From NCBI GenBank assembly GCA_021775955.1, contig JAJFGU010000022.1:62001-126000 (forward strand): a stretch of 64,000 nt of DNA, written 5' to 3'. The notes beneath the pieces were generated by a model that made no database searches, was not told the origin of the DNA, and saw only the letters and a list, made by a program, of their open reading frames with translations. This document shows, piece by piece, positions 49,244-58,642 of the stretch; the first letter of the stretch is position 1; the number at the start of each line of letters is the position of its first letter. Source of the stretch: Alphaproteobacteria bacterium. Lineage in GTDB: Bacteria; Pseudomonadota; Alphaproteobacteria; Micavibrionales; Micavibrionaceae. The position numbers and the translations under genes were made by a program.

Positions 49244-49747
49244 TTAAGCCTCTGCCGGTTTAAAAACCATGGCGATGCCATTAATGCAGTGGCGTTTGCC
49301 AGTCGGTTTTGGCCCGTCATCAAAGATATGGCCAAGATGGGAACCGCAATTGGCGCAGTGCTCTTCCGTACGGGCATAAATCAGTTTGCGATCAACGCTG
49401 ATACCAATCGCCTTGTCGCTGATTGGTTGCCAGTAAGAAGGCCAGCCGGTGCCACTATCGAATTTATGTTCCGATGAAAATAGCTCCCAGTCACAACCTT
49501 TACAATGAAACACGCCTTTACGTTTTTCATTGTTGAGCGGTGACGTGCCGGAGCGCTCTGTTCCCGCTTCGCGCATCACATGATACGCCTCGGGCTCAAG
49601 CTTTTCCTTCCATTCCGCATCGTTCAACATGAATGCAAACTCTTTTGATGATTTCTTTTGATCAAACAATCCCATAGCGCCCACCTTTCTAATCGAAACA
49701 AGAGCCGTAAACCCTAATAATCCCAATATAAAATATCGTCTATTCAT
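49244..49747 (-). CDS. msrB: Exported peptide-methionine (R)-S-oxide reductase
   Basis: Reduces the R-epimer of methionine sulfoxide in proteins. The N-terminus MNRRYFILGLLGFTALVSI looks like a signal with a twin-arginine (NRRYF), so export by the Tat or Sec route is likely. The MsrB domain has two zinc CxxC pairs (CKGCDWELF and CANCGSHLGHIF), FDSGTGWPSYW and the ending GKRHCINGIAMVF, with the resolving/catalytic Cys in RHCIN. The ATG at 49,747 has a strong GGAGGAGA upstream; an in-frame start at 49,765 would lie before that site. Confidence 0.94.
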   Translation of the reverse strand: MNRRYFILGLLGFTALVSIRKVGAMGLFDQKKSSKEFAFMLNDAEWKEKLEPEAYHVMREAGTERSGTSPLNNEKRKGVFHCKGCDWELFSSEHKFDSGTGWPSYWQPISDKAIGISVDRKLIYARTEEHCANCGSHLGHIFDDGPKPTGKRHCINGIAMVFKPAEA

Positions 49748-49776
49748 TCTCTCCTCCAGATACACCTATAGTATAA

Positions 49777-49801
49777 TTCGTTTTGAAGGAAAATTGGTTA
49801 C
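49777..49801 (-). promoter_or_regulatory. Candidate ECF sigma promoter of msrB
   Basis: Reading leftward: GTAACC (49,801-49,796), 15 bases, CGAA (49,780-49,777), ending 29 bases before the msrB ATG. The -35 element equals the Caulobacter SigF consensus as I recall it; the spacing is one base shorter than at the msrA and bufferin sites. Confidence 0.55.
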
Positions 49802-49836
49802 AAATTTCAGGATTTATAATTAATAGGTCCTGCCCC

Positions 49837-51021
49837 CTAAGAGGCTTGCTGTAACGCATAATCAACATCAGAAATAAGATCTTCGATATCTTCAATCCCA
49901 ACAGACAGGCGGATAAAGCTATCGGTAATACCCTGTGCTTCGCGCAATTCTTTTGGGATTGCCGCATGAGTAATATCAACCGGGCGTGTGACAAGCGATT
50001 CCACGCCGCCAAGACTAACCGCTGGCTTAAACAAAGAAAGGCTTTTTAGAAACACCTCAGGATCCGCGGCCTCATCCAGATAAAAAGAAATCATCCCGCC
50101 GGGTCCTTTCATCTGTTTTTGTGCCAGATCATATTGCCAATACGATGGCAGGCCCGGATAGATAACCTTCCTGACCTGATTGTGCCCTTCAAGAAACTCA
50201 GCCAGGGCTTGCGCATTTTTACAATGCTCGCGCATACGCACGCCCAAAGTTTTCAGACCGCGCAAAGTCAGCCAAGAAGCAAAAGCATCCGGCGTTGCCC
50301 CCATCGCATTTTTATGCATGTTAAGCGCTTCGGTGAAACGGTCATCGCGCAGGATAATTGCCCCGCCCATTACATCACTATGACCACTAATATATTTGGT
50401 TGTGCTGTGAACAATGATGTCGACATCATAATCAAAAGGCTGCTGCAAATAAGGAGAGGCAAATGTATTGTCAACAACCGTAACAATGTCTTTCGTATGC
50501 GCCAGAGCAACAACGACCTCTAAATCGGTTAGCCTCAAAAGCGGATTGGTCGGCGTCTCAATAAACATCATTTTGGTTTTATCTGTAAAGGCCTGCTCCA
50601 GGACCTCCAGATCGCGCATATCCGCAAAGGTAACATCAACCCCGTAGCGCCCGACAATTTCAGCAAAAAACTTATAGGTGCCGCCATAAACATCATCGCC
50701 AACGACGATATGATCCCCGGCTTTGAGTAAAGTTAAAACCGCCAGAGAAATAGCCCCCATCCCACTGGCAAAGGCAAAGGCCCTGGTGCCGTTTTCCAGT
50801 CCTGCCAAAGCCGTTTCAAGCGCGGTGCGCGTGGGATTGCTAAAACGAGAGTAGGTATAGCCGTCCGTCGCCAGCTGCCCCTCAAGCTGCGCAAAGGCCG
50901 TACTTTGATAGATCGGCGGCGTAACAGAACCGGTTAACGGGTCAGGCTCCTGACCCAAATGCAGGGATTTGGTTTGAAAACCCATTTTACGCCCTGGGGC
51001 TTGTTTGGTCGATTTTGCCAT
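49837..51021 (-). CDS. Trans-sulfuration PLP enzyme (cystathionine gamma-synthase/lyase type)
   Basis: Cys/Met-metabolism enzyme with a PLP cofactor. The 394-residue protein has TYSRFSNPTRTALETALAGLE, FASGMGAISLAVLTLLKAGDHI, GGTYKFF, ETPTNPLLRLTDL, VVDNTFASPYLQQP and the PLP lysine in IVHSTTKYISGHSDVMGGA; it ends with SLGGVESLVTRP and IRLSVGIEDIEDLI. The sequence alone does not separate MetB from a cystathionine gamma-lyase. It lies 17 bases after asd, in the same operon, consistent with the aspartate-to-methionine path. Confidence 0.92.
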   Translation of the reverse strand: MAKSTKQAPGRKMGFQTKSLHLGQEPDPLTGSVTPPIYQSTAFAQLEGQLATDGYTYSRFSNPTRTALETALAGLENGTRAFAFASGMGAISLAVLTLLKAGDHIVVGDDVYGGTYKFFAEIVGRYGVDVTFADMRDLEVLEQAFTDKTKMMFIETPTNPLLRLTDLEVVVALAHTKDIVTVVDNTFASPYLQQPFDYDVDIIVHSTTKYISGHSDVMGGAIILRDDRFTEALNMHKNAMGATPDAFASWLTLRGLKTLGVRMREHCKNAQALAEFLEGHNQVRKVIYPGLPSYWQYDLAQKQMKGPGGMISFYLDEAADPEVFLKSLSLFKPAVSLGGVESLVTRPVDITHAAIPKELREAQGITDSFIRLSVGIEDIEDLISDVDYALQQAS

Positions 51022-51038
51022 GAAGTCCGGGCTTCTTT

Positions 51039-52046
51039 CTATGACTGACTCACGAGAAGTTCCGCTATCTGCACAGCGTTCAGAGCAGCGCCTTTGCGCA
51101 AATTATCGGACACGCACCAGAAGTTAAGGCCGTTTTCAACTGTAATATCGTCGCGGATGCGCGAGATATAGACATCATCATCGCCCTGGATATCATGCGG
51201 GGTCACGTATTCCAGCTCGTTATCGAGATCAATCACGGTAACACCATCAAAGCCGCGCCACAGCTCTTTAGCCTTGGCCGGCGTTAATTCCTTTTCCAGC
51301 TCCAGATTAACCATTTCCGAATGGCCGATAAAAACCGGCACGCGCACACAAGACGCACAAATTTTAATCGCCGGGTCGAGAATTTTCTTTGTCTCGGCCA
51401 CCATCTTCCATTCTTCTTTGGTCATGTGGTCATCCATAAAGTCATCAATCTGCGGAATCACATTAAAGGCGATCTGCTTTGGGTATACGGACGGCGAAGG
51501 CGTTTGATTCATGTAAACGCCCTTGGTCTGATTAAACAGCTCATCCATCGCCGCCTTGCCCGAGCCGGACACGGATTGATAGGTGCTCACCACCACGCGC
51601 TTTATCCCGGCTGCATCGTGAATGGGCTTGAGCGCCATGACCATCTGAATGGTCGAACAATTGGGATTGGCGATGATGTTTTTCTTTGTGTGATCCTTGA
51701 TGGCGTCCGGATTAACCTCGGGCACAATCAGCGGCACATCCGGGTCCATACGAAAATGGCTGGTGTTATCAATTACCACAGCGCCTGCCTTGGCCGCTTT
51801 CGGCGCATATTCAGCCGAAACCGTGCCGCCACAGGACGAGAGCACAATATCGGTGCCTTTGAAATCGAAATTGGCCAGATCCTGAACCTTGAGATCGGAA
51901 TCGCCAAATGAAACTTCCTTGCCCACTGATCGACTTGATGCCACAGCCGCGACCTCATCAACAGGAAACTCCCGTTCATGCAAAATATTCAATATTTCAT
52001 GGCCGACATTGCCTGTCGCGCCGACCACCGCGATTTTATAGCCCAT
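51039..52046 (-). CDS. asd: Aspartate-semialdehyde dehydrogenase
   Basis: NADP enzyme making aspartate semialdehyde, the branch point to lysine/DAP, threonine and methionine. The Rossmann start is VAVVGATGNVGHEILNIL-like (AVVGATGNVGHEIL); the catalytic cysteine is in ANPNCSTIQMVMAL; STYQSVSGSGKAAMDEL and RVPVFIGHSEMVNLE follow. The 335-residue length is normal. It supplies the DAP used by MurE in this same window. Confidence 0.96.
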   Translation of the reverse strand: MGYKIAVVGATGNVGHEILNILHEREFPVDEVAAVASSRSVGKEVSFGDSDLKVQDLANFDFKGTDIVLSSCGGTVSAEYAPKAAKAGAVVIDNTSHFRMDPDVPLIVPEVNPDAIKDHTKKNIIANPNCSTIQMVMALKPIHDAAGIKRVVVSTYQSVSGSGKAAMDELFNQTKGVYMNQTPSPSVYPKQIAFNVIPQIDDFMDDHMTKEEWKMVAETKKILDPAIKICASCVRVPVFIGHSEMVNLELEKELTPAKAKELWRGFDGVTVIDLDNELEYVTPHDIQGDDDVYISRIRDDITVENGLNFWCVSDNLRKGAALNAVQIAELLVSQS

Positions 52047-52120
52047 AATTCCTCCTAAAAACTCCAGGTTATCTGTGATAAGCTAAAATGACGTTTAAAA
52101 GCAAGGGTTTCCATCATTAA

Positions 52121-54094
52121 ATGAGCGATAAAGACAACAAAGACGATCTCGCCCAGAAAGCCATTGAAAAGCTCCAGCGTGCTGTCGCCGAAGCCGATGC
52201 CATGGCCGGTATGAAATCCAATTTCCTGGCCACAATGAGCCATGAAATCCGCACCCCCATGCAAAGCATCTACGGCCTCCTCGAACTCATTGCCGATGAA
52301 AAGCCGGATGAAAAAATTGCTTCCATGGTTGCCACCGCGCAGGAATCGGCGAGTGGGCTTTTGGAAATTCTCGATGATATACTTGATGTTGCCAAAATGG
52401 ACGCTGACAAGATGGAGATGGATGTCTTTGAAGTTCCCGTCCGCACACTGGTGCGCGGTATTCTCGAGGCCCTCGCCGTCAAGGTCCACGGCGTTGATAT
52501 CGAACTGAAGGACGACATCGAGAAAGACGTGCCATTTGTGATTATTGGTGATCCCAAACGCCTACGCCAAATCATTATGAACCTGGCCGGCAATGCCATG
52601 AAGTTCACTGAAAAAGGCTCTGTCACCGTCCGCGTTACAAAAAAAATTAAATCCATAAAACCTGTTGAGACAGGCCTGGCCTTACGTTTTGAAGTCATTG
52701 ATACCGGTATCGGTATGAGCCATGAAGTCTGCGATAAACTCTTTAAATCCTTTGTTCAGGCTGATAATTCAACAGCACGCCAATATGGCGGCACTGGCTT
52801 GGGCTTATCCATCTCAAAAAAACTAGTGGAATTAATGAGTGGCGCGATCGGCGTTGAAAGTAAAGAAGGAAAAGGATCGACCTTTTGGTTTGAAATCCCA
52901 GTCGTCGAAGTGAGCACGGACACCACTACGCTGGACCTTCCCTCCCTTGACGGCATCTCAGTGCTTTCGGTTGAAGATCACCCGCAAGGCGCCAAGGAAA
53001 TCGTCAAGTCCTTGCGTTCCATGGGTGCCAATGTTGAAAGTTGCCCCACCTATAAGGAAGGTCTTGAGCTGGTAAAGCGCCGCCCCTTTGATGTCGGTGT
53101 TATAGACCAGGGGTTACCGGACGGACTTGGGCTGGACCTCATCAAGGAAATTATGGAAGCACGCCCCTTTATGGGCCTGATCATGTACACGGTGCGCGAC
53201 GATGTCGGCCTGTCGCACAGCCTACAATCCCTTGGTGTCACTTACCTCACCAAACCAGCCAGCCGTGCAGGACTCGGCGAAGCTGTGCAAAATGCAGCAA
53301 AGAAATCTGTGCGCATCAACACAGACGGACCAACACGCCTTCTCATTGCCGAAGACACGGATAGCGTGCGCGATGTATTACAAAGACAACTCGAAAAAAT
53401 CGGGGTAGATGCTGATTTAGTATATAACGGAAAAGAGGCGCTTGCAGCATTAGAGACCGGAAAATACGGAATTTTAATTACTGACCTTCATATGCCGGAA
53501 GTAGACGGCTATGAACTCGTCGAAACAATTCGCAAAAAAGAAGAAGGCACGGATAACCACTTCCCGGTTATGGTTCTAACGGCCGATGTACAGATGGCAC
53601 AACGCGAAGTTTATCTGCGCCATGGTTTTGACGAGTGCCTATTGAAGCCCGTGTCACTGGGGCAGTTTCGTCAGCTCTTATTCCGCTGGGGCCTTTTGAC
53701 AGAGGAAAGTTCAGCCGCAAAAGAAACCGTTCCCGAAGCCTCCGATCCTGCAGGAGAGACAGCGCCAGCCATAGACAAAAACGCCATGATAGAGCAGATG
53801 GGCGCCTTTGATGACAGCGCCATTGAAATGCTTGGCTTGTTTATCGAGATGACCGAGCCTCTTGTAGAGCGCCTGCAAAAAGCGCTCGATAGTAATGATG
53901 GACACGATCTAAAGGAAAGCGCCCATAGCTTAAAAGGGGGTGCCCGCTCGGCCAGCTGTAATGTTTTGGGGGATTTGGCGGCACAATTGCAGGATGACAC
54001 AGAGGCTGGAAAGCCGTCTGACGGTCTGGTGGAACAAATTGTGCAGGAATTTAAACGGGTAAAATCGGAAGTGAAAAAGCTAAAAGCTGCCTAA
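52121..54094 (+). CDS. Soluble hybrid histidine kinase (HisKA-HATPase-REC-REC-Hpt)
   Basis: A 657-residue phosphorelay protein with no membrane segment and almost no sensor: a short coiled N-terminus leads straight to the phospho-acceptor His41 in MSHEIRTPMQSIYG. The ATPase domain has LRQIIMNLAGNAMKFTEKG (N box), DTGIGMS (G1) and GGTGLGLSISKKL (G2). The first receiver (about 285-395) has VIDQGLPDG; the second (about 408-530) has LIAEDTDSV, ITDLHMPEVDGYE and the Lys in CLLKPVS. A C-terminal Hpt domain has the His in ESAHSLKGGARSAS. It converges on the pilin-like gene with a 4-bp overlap and may serve the pilus region, but the signal is unknown. Confidence 0.92.
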   Translation: MSDKDNKDDLAQKAIEKLQRAVAEADAMAGMKSNFLATMSHEIRTPMQSIYGLLELIADEKPDEKIASMVATAQESASGLLEILDDILDVAKMDADKMEMDVFEVPVRTLVRGILEALAVKVHGVDIELKDDIEKDVPFVIIGDPKRLRQIIMNLAGNAMKFTEKGSVTVRVTKKIKSIKPVETGLALRFEVIDTGIGMSHEVCDKLFKSFVQADNSTARQYGGTGLGLSISKKLVELMSGAIGVESKEGKGSTFWFEIPVVEVSTDTTTLDLPSLDGISVLSVEDHPQGAKEIVKSLRSMGANVESCPTYKEGLELVKRRPFDVGVIDQGLPDGLGLDLIKEIMEARPFMGLIMYTVRDDVGLSHSLQSLGVTYLTKPASRAGLGEAVQNAAKKSVRINTDGPTRLLIAEDTDSVRDVLQRQLEKIGVDADLVYNGKEALAALETGKYGILITDLHMPEVDGYELVETIRKKEEGTDNHFPVMVLTADVQMAQREVYLRHGFDECLLKPVSLGQFRQLLFRWGLLTEESSAAKETVPEASDPAGETAPAIDKNAMIEQMGAFDDSAIEMLGLFIEMTEPLVERLQKALDSNDGHDLKESAHSLKGGARSASCNVLGDLAAQLQDDTEAGKPSDGLVEQIVQEFKRVKSEVKKLKAA

Positions 54095-54855
54095 CAGCCG
54101 CCCTCGTCCCCATCCGTGTCACCGAGATAATTAGCGGAAGGGTTAATAATGAGTCTAACCCGAAAACAAACATTACCGGCAGGACATGTCAGCCCGGCTG
54201 TGGGAACACTGTCTAAATTCCGCACGGCAACTCTGGCATCAACCACATCGGCTTCACATTCGGAATAATTTTCATCCAGCTTGGTCAGCGCCGTTACCAA
54301 AAATGCATCGGTCTTTGTCGTCCGCGTCCAGAAGAAGATGCCATCAAGACCATTATAATATTGCCAGTCCTCAAACAAATCGGGCGCGGGTGGCATAAAT
54401 TTCCCGGAAGATCCTGAAAAAATCACAGCGTGATCATTCGGATTTGGGCCGTCTTGTTGCCCGGGGCAACGTATATCTTTGACCAATCTGCCAGCCGTCT
54501 TTCCAATCACCGCAGCTGGTGGGCCGTCATAATGGGTGGAATTTGGTCTAATGGGATAATTTGTACGGGCACTCGGGTCACTTCCAGCAACCAAAATATT
54601 AATAGCAGTACCGCCGGCAACATCACCGTCGCCGGCCGGATAAGACAAAACACACTCCTGTATTGCGGACCGAACAACATCAACCTGCCCCTGCAGGGAT
54701 GTAATGGTTTTAAATGTGTTCTGGGATGATGTCTGTTGACTGGAAGGCTCCATAAACGTAACCGTCAGAGCCGCCAGCAACGCAATCGCAATCAAAATAT
54801 AAACAAGCGCAGAGCCGCGTTCAGCACTGCGCTTGGTCTGTGTTTTCTTATTCAT
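54091..54855 (-). CDS. Atypical pilin-like protein 1
   Basis: A 254-residue secreted protein with a pilin-like start: a basic leader then ERG followed by SALVYILIAIALLAALTVTF. If cut by a prepilin peptidase after Gly, the mature protein begins with Ser, and it lacks the usual Glu at +5. The globular part has several cysteines (QECVLSYPAG, DIRCPGQQ, SECEADV, LTCPAGNVCFRV). Last gene of the leftward pilus-like operon. It shares layout with the next protein but little sequence. Confidence 0.75.
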   Translation of the reverse strand: MNKKTQTKRSAERGSALVYILIAIALLAALTVTFMEPSSQQTSSQNTFKTITSLQGQVDVVRSAIQECVLSYPAGDGDVAGGTAINILVAGSDPSARTNYPIRPNSTHYDGPPAAVIGKTAGRLVKDIRCPGQQDGPNPNDHAVIFSGSSGKFMPPAPDLFEDWQYYNGLDGIFFWTRTTKTDAFLVTALTKLDENYSECEADVVDARVAVRNLDSVPTAGLTCPAGNVCFRVRLIINPSANYLGDTDGDEGGC

Positions 54856-54872
54856 ACCTAGATATTCTATCC

Positions 54873-55601
54873 CTAGCGCTCAACAAGAACGTGGTAGTAA
54901 ACGAGGTCACCGTTTGCCGTGAGCGCCGTTGCATCATCGAAGTCAGCACAACCGAAAGGCTGGCCGGCAAAGTCCGTGCCGATGACGTGCGTAGCTGCAT
55001 AAGCACCGATACCTGTTGCGCCACCATCCTGGTTCATACCAACAACCGGAATGTTTGCAATCAGAATACCCGCATCCGGAACGCCGTTTCCATCGTCGTC
55101 ATCTGTTGTCACAATACCCAGCTCTGTATTCATTCTCTGGCAAATGGAAGTTGCTACACCAGGAAGAAAGGCGATTAGGTCATTGGCGGTGTTATTCGCT
55201 GCCGAGGTTCCGATATTCGTAATCTGATAACGAGTGTTGAACATCCACGTCCCTTGCGTTCCGCTGGCCATAATTTCAGGAGGAGCTGTCACCGATGTGG
55301 CGCCTCCGCCTGTAGGATGAAACACGCCAAAAGTCGGGCTTGTCAAACTTCCAAAATCAACCGGCGGATCAAATTCAAGCTGCGTGACATCAACGCCGCC
55401 GATAATCATACGGACAATGGCTGTTCGGACAGAGGCTGGATATTGCGTAATCTGCGCCGCATTAATCAAATTGCTTTCCCCATCCGCCGTACCGGCACCG
55501 GAGCGCGAAGACTGTGTCACTGCATATGAAAGGGCAGCAAATAAAGCCACCGCAATCAAGATCAAAAACAGCACATTTCCTTTTTCGTGTTCTCTATTCA
55601 T
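54873..55601 (-). CDS. Atypical pilin-like protein 2
   Basis: A 242-residue protein with a prepilin-like start EKG followed by NVLFLILIAVALFAALSYAV; again Gly precedes the cleavage point but there is no Glu5. The mature part contains SRSGAGTADGESNLINAAQITQYPA-type sequence (in parts) and an acidic DDDDGNGVPDAG stretch that could bind calcium. ATG at 55,601 after a GAGAGAG run. Together with its neighbour it is the best candidate for the filament or secreted subunit of this system. Confidence 0.75.
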   Translation of the reverse strand: MNREHEKGNVLFLILIAVALFAALSYAVTQSSRSGAGTADGESNLINAAQITQYPASVRTAIVRMIIGGVDVTQLEFDPPVDFGSLTSPTFGVFHPTGGGATSVTAPPEIMASGTQGTWMFNTRYQITNIGTSAANNTANDLIAFLPGVATSICQRMNTELGIVTTDDDDGNGVPDAGILIANIPVVGMNQDGGATGIGAYAATHVIGTDFAGQPFGCADFDDATALTANGDLVYYHVLVER

Positions 55602-55657
55602 AAACTCTCTCTCTTACTTCTCATAAGATTTCCCCCATATTTAACTCTCATATAATA

Positions 55658-56236
55658 TCATCCCGGCTTATCAACGGAAACCTTATTTATTTTTAAAGAC
55701 GCTGCCAAAGGATTTTGTCCACATTCACGTCCGACACATAATCGATCAATATTCACCCGCCAGCCGGACCCCCCATTTTGAACATGGCCTACAGCCTCAC
55801 GAAACTGGGCAAACTGGGCGGTGCTCTGTGATGTTATGGCAATTGATGCCCCGTTGCTGCGTATACTTAAATTCTGGTAGGTGTCTTTTATTTTCTTTTC
55901 AAATTCCTGAACCTCTTTAGGATTAACAGCCACATCCTTAATCTTGGGGACAATCGGCTGTAAAGCCTGCGCTTCTTCAAGCTCTGCACGTAATTCGGTT
56001 AATTTTTGAATTTGCACGGTCGTGTATAGCCCAAGAAAACCAGCTGCACCCCAGGCCACAGCAGTCGCTATTAACATGGTTTTACCTGCATTTTGGGGAA
56101 GAGCCTCCAAAAAATGATTGAGGTCTTCGGCCGCCTTAGGGCTGGTGAATTTCTGCAAAGACCGCCAGTCAAAGGACTGAAGGGATTTCAGCGAATCCAG
56201 CTGTCTTGAAATATCAGGTTTTTTAAAGTCCAACAA
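55658..56236 (-). CDS. Single-TM assembly protein, PilO/GspM-like
   Basis: A 192-residue protein: a charged cytoplasmic start (about 1-50), one membrane helix (about 52-72) and a coiled-coil plus small periplasmic domain (IQKLTELRAELEEAQAL, then a ferredoxin-like part with two cysteines, LCVGRECGQNPL). This layout matches the PilO/GspM class by architecture only; sequence identity to known members is not obvious. The start is a TTG with GGAG four bases upstream. It is followed by the pilin-like genes. Confidence 0.6.
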   Translation of the reverse strand: MLDFKKPDISRQLDSLKSLQSFDWRSLQKFTSPKAAEDLNHFLEALPQNAGKTMLIATAVAWGAAGFLGLYTTVQIQKLTELRAELEEAQALQPIVPKIKDVAVNPKEVQEFEKKIKDTYQNLSIRSNGASIAITSQSTAQFAQFREAVGHVQNGGSGWRVNIDRLCVGRECGQNPLAASLKINKVSVDKPG

Positions 56237-56358
56237 TGTTCTCCGATACTGACTCTTGTATTTTATTCAATTCTATATAATTTTATTATAAAACCCAAAT
56301 GTTAAAGCCACTCTAATAAATATAGTTAAAAAGTATATATACGATAGGACCTACCATA

Positions 56359-57336
56359 TTAACGATTGGCCTTAATCCTTACCCGACCATCCTTTTCCAA
56401 CCCCTGCTGTGGCGTACCATAATCCCTGGCAAACGCTGGCGGTAACAAAGCTTCCCATTCCACCGCGCCACCTTTTACCTCATAACGTACAAGCGTTCCG
56501 TCAACCTTTGCCAAATTATCAAGAATTTCCTGGATACGGACCATATGCTTGATGGTATCACTCTGCATGGCGTTATAAGCATTAATCATCAAATCTGTAG
56601 AGGCCTTGTCTGTAGCCATCTTTACCTGCGCCAGATTTCTTTCCACCATATTGATTGAAACATAGTGAAAAATCAGAATAACAAGGGCCATCAAATTGAC
56701 AACAAGTCCGGACATAAGCAGCATTCGAACAGTCGCCCTCGACAATTTTTCCGTTTTCAAACTACGGTTTTTCCAGGGAACAACATCAGCAACATCCGGG
56801 TTAATGGTAACAAAATTGGCATCCATACTCTGAACACGTGGCAGAATGGTTCTGGAGGCTCCAAGAAATACCTGCATACGGCCTGTTTCCGGATCCCAGC
56901 GCATGGCTGAGGCGACCCCTTCCTGCTCATACAGATAAACAGTCTCTTTATCCCAATACTCGCTATTGCCCGGCAGGGCTGCGGCTAACGGGCACCAGCT
57001 ATCCGGATTGGATGCGGTAGAAGCAGACGGACAGGCCAGATACCAAACACGCCCTTCCGCAATAGAGTAACAAAAATGAACTTTCTCTGTACCGCAAGCC
57101 TGCGAGGCCGCGTTCCATACAGCCTCTTCCTCGGTTCCAGGAATTTGAGGGACAGACCCTCCGATAAGGTCCTGGGGCAGATAGGGGGAGAGGTTACCAA
57201 TAAAATCCTTTAGCTCGCCTGCAAGCACATCGGCCACCCCAGGACGCGGGCGCGATACGCCGCCCTCCTGACGCCTGTCAGAGCTAGGCTTCCCTTTTTC
57301 CAAAACATCCGGATCTTTGCTAGAACCTAAGGCCAA
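56359..57336 (-). CDS. Pilus assembly protein, PilN/PilO2-like
   Basis: A 325-residue protein with a cytoplasmic N-terminal part (about 1-205, containing cysteines in SQACGTEKVHFCYSI and WCPLAAALPG) and a membrane helix at about 208-230, then a periplasmic coiled coil and small domain. The architecture fits the actin-like/PilN-type inner-membrane platform or the PilO2 protein of type IVb pili; the fold cannot be proven here. The TTG start directly follows the gspF-like stop, with GGAG about 8 bases upstream. The 120-bp AT-rich gap downstream holds no clear feature. Confidence 0.6.
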   Translation of the reverse strand: MALGSSKDPDVLEKGKPSSDRRQEGGVSRPRPGVADVLAGELKDFIGNLSPYLPQDLIGGSVPQIPGTEEEAVWNAASQACGTEKVHFCYSIAEGRVWYLACPSASTASNPDSWCPLAAALPGNSEYWDKETVYLYEQEGVASAMRWDPETGRMQVFLGASRTILPRVQSMDANFVTINPDVADVVPWKNRSLKTEKLSRATVRMLLMSGLVVNLMALVILIFHYVSINMVERNLAQVKMATDKASTDLMINAYNAMQSDTIKHMVRIQEILDNLAKVDGTLVRYEVKGGAVEWEALLPPAFARDYGTPQQGLEKDGRVRIKANR

Positions 57337-58557
57337 TCAAATTGCTCCTTGCATTAAGCCACCCATCATTGAATCCATGCTCATATTCATCACCGACAAA
57401 GCGTAAATGGCGCTACCAAAAGCGATAACGAGAAAGACACCTGTCAAAGCAAAGGCAATCCACACGATTAATTTATGTTTTGTTTTTGCCGCTGCAGAAC
57501 GCATCTCGGAAATCGACTCCATAACTGTAGCAACTTGGCCGAGATCAGACAAGCTTGCAATCTCCAGACGTTCATTTCTTCTCAGCGGCGCCCGGTCCAG
57601 TGCCGAGCCCAAAGACACGCCGCGGCCCAGATTAACCGAGGCTTCTATCCAATATTCAGCAACGTCCGGCGCTGAAGAGGCCTCGGCAGACTGATGCAAC
57701 GTATCATTAATGGGAACCAGACCACGCAGCATCCGTGCAGCAGCCGACATAGAATCAGCAAAAGCCAAATCCCGCAAATACCCACCAATCAGAGGGATTT
57801 TCCGAACCACCTTGGCCGTCGGCCAGTCTTTCTTGCCTCTGTTGATCCAAAAAGAAAACATGCACCAGCCCATAAAAACACCCATGCCTACCGACGAATA
57901 AATCAAAACATCCCACAACAGTTCAAGATTTCCGACAACACGCGTATATTTTTCGAGCGCTTCCGGCTCTGTTGGCGGGTTATCACGGAAATAACCCAGG
58001 ACCATATCTTTACCGGCCCACAGTGACGAAACAATGGAGAACACATCAAAACCCAGCCAACTCATCGTCCCCATAACGGCGCGCGCATTTTTCTTTTTTT
58101 GCGTGATCGAGTGTATGGCGTGGGGAATCCCTTCCACCAGCCGGTTGGCGCGTTCCGAGCCCGCCAAAATAGCCAATGTTCCATGATCAAAAATATTGAG
58201 CGCTTTGAGCGCATCAATGATGCCAAGCCCTCTTGTCAAAGCCTCTCTGGCAGGGGCCAGAATATTCTGCCGCCGTGGGTTGGTTTCCGCCTGAATAATC
58301 TTCCACAGGGCAACGCCAGGTGAGGTTGACGTTGAACGGAACTGAATACCGCGCAAAAGCTGAACCTGCCACCAGGTCGAACGCGCCAAAACCCGCTCAA
58401 GAGGTGAGCGTTCATGTGGGCGTACGCTAAGAGTATACCCCCCCTTTTTGCTAACAGCAGCCCGCACATCATCGATAGAAGGAAGATAAAAAGATTCTGT
58501 GACCCTTTTTGGGCCAGACGTAGTTTCATATGCTATTTCAGCAATCCATTGCTGCAT
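57337..58557 (-). CDS. Type II secretion/type IV pilus inner-membrane platform protein (GspF/PilC family)
   Basis: A 406-residue protein with two GspF-like repeats. The first ends near IFDHGTLAILAGSERANRLVEGI and the second near GRGVSLGSALDRAPLRRNERLEIASLSDLGQVATVMESI; three membrane helices are visible (about 160-180, 208-232 and 370-395). This family forms the platform on which the ATPase acts. It lies just after the ATPase gene, separated only by a palindromic repeat element. Confidence 0.88.
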   Translation of the reverse strand: MQQWIAEIAYETTSGPKRVTESFYLPSIDDVRAAVSKKGGYTLSVRPHERSPLERVLARSTWWQVQLLRGIQFRSTSTSPGVALWKIIQAETNPRRQNILAPAREALTRGLGIIDALKALNIFDHGTLAILAGSERANRLVEGIPHAIHSITQKKKNARAVMGTMSWLGFDVFSIVSSLWAGKDMVLGYFRDNPPTEPEALEKYTRVVGNLELLWDVLIYSSVGMGVFMGWCMFSFWINRGKKDWPTAKVVRKIPLIGGYLRDLAFADSMSAAARMLRGLVPINDTLHQSAEASSAPDVAEYWIEASVNLGRGVSLGSALDRAPLRRNERLEIASLSDLGQVATVMESISEMRSAAAKTKHKLIVWIAFALTGVFLVIAFGSAIYALSVMNMSMDSMMGGLMQGAI

Positions 58558-58566
58558 ATTCTATGC

Positions 58567-58634
58567 CTGTCATTCCGGCACAGGCCGGAATCTTCCTGAT
58601 GGTTGCACAAGATCCCAGCCTTCGCTGGGATGAC
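58567..58634. repeat. Palindromic element with two hairpins and GTCAT/ATGAC ends
   Basis: ATTCCGGC-ACAG-GCCGGAAT and ATCCCAGC-CTTC-GCTGGGAT are two perfect hairpins, and the whole 68-bp unit is bounded by GTCAT and ATGAC as inverted ends. It fills almost the entire 85-bp gap between the ATPase and platform genes. Elements of this form (GTCATTCCGGC and GCTGGGATGAC) recur in many alphaproteobacterial genomes; only one copy is seen here. Confidence 0.7.
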
Positions 58635-58642
58635 GTTTATCG

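Noticed and set aside
52047-52120. Possible SAM or lysine riboswitch before asd
   Set aside because: Only about 74 bases separate asd from the kinase gene, with no conserved riboswitch elements.
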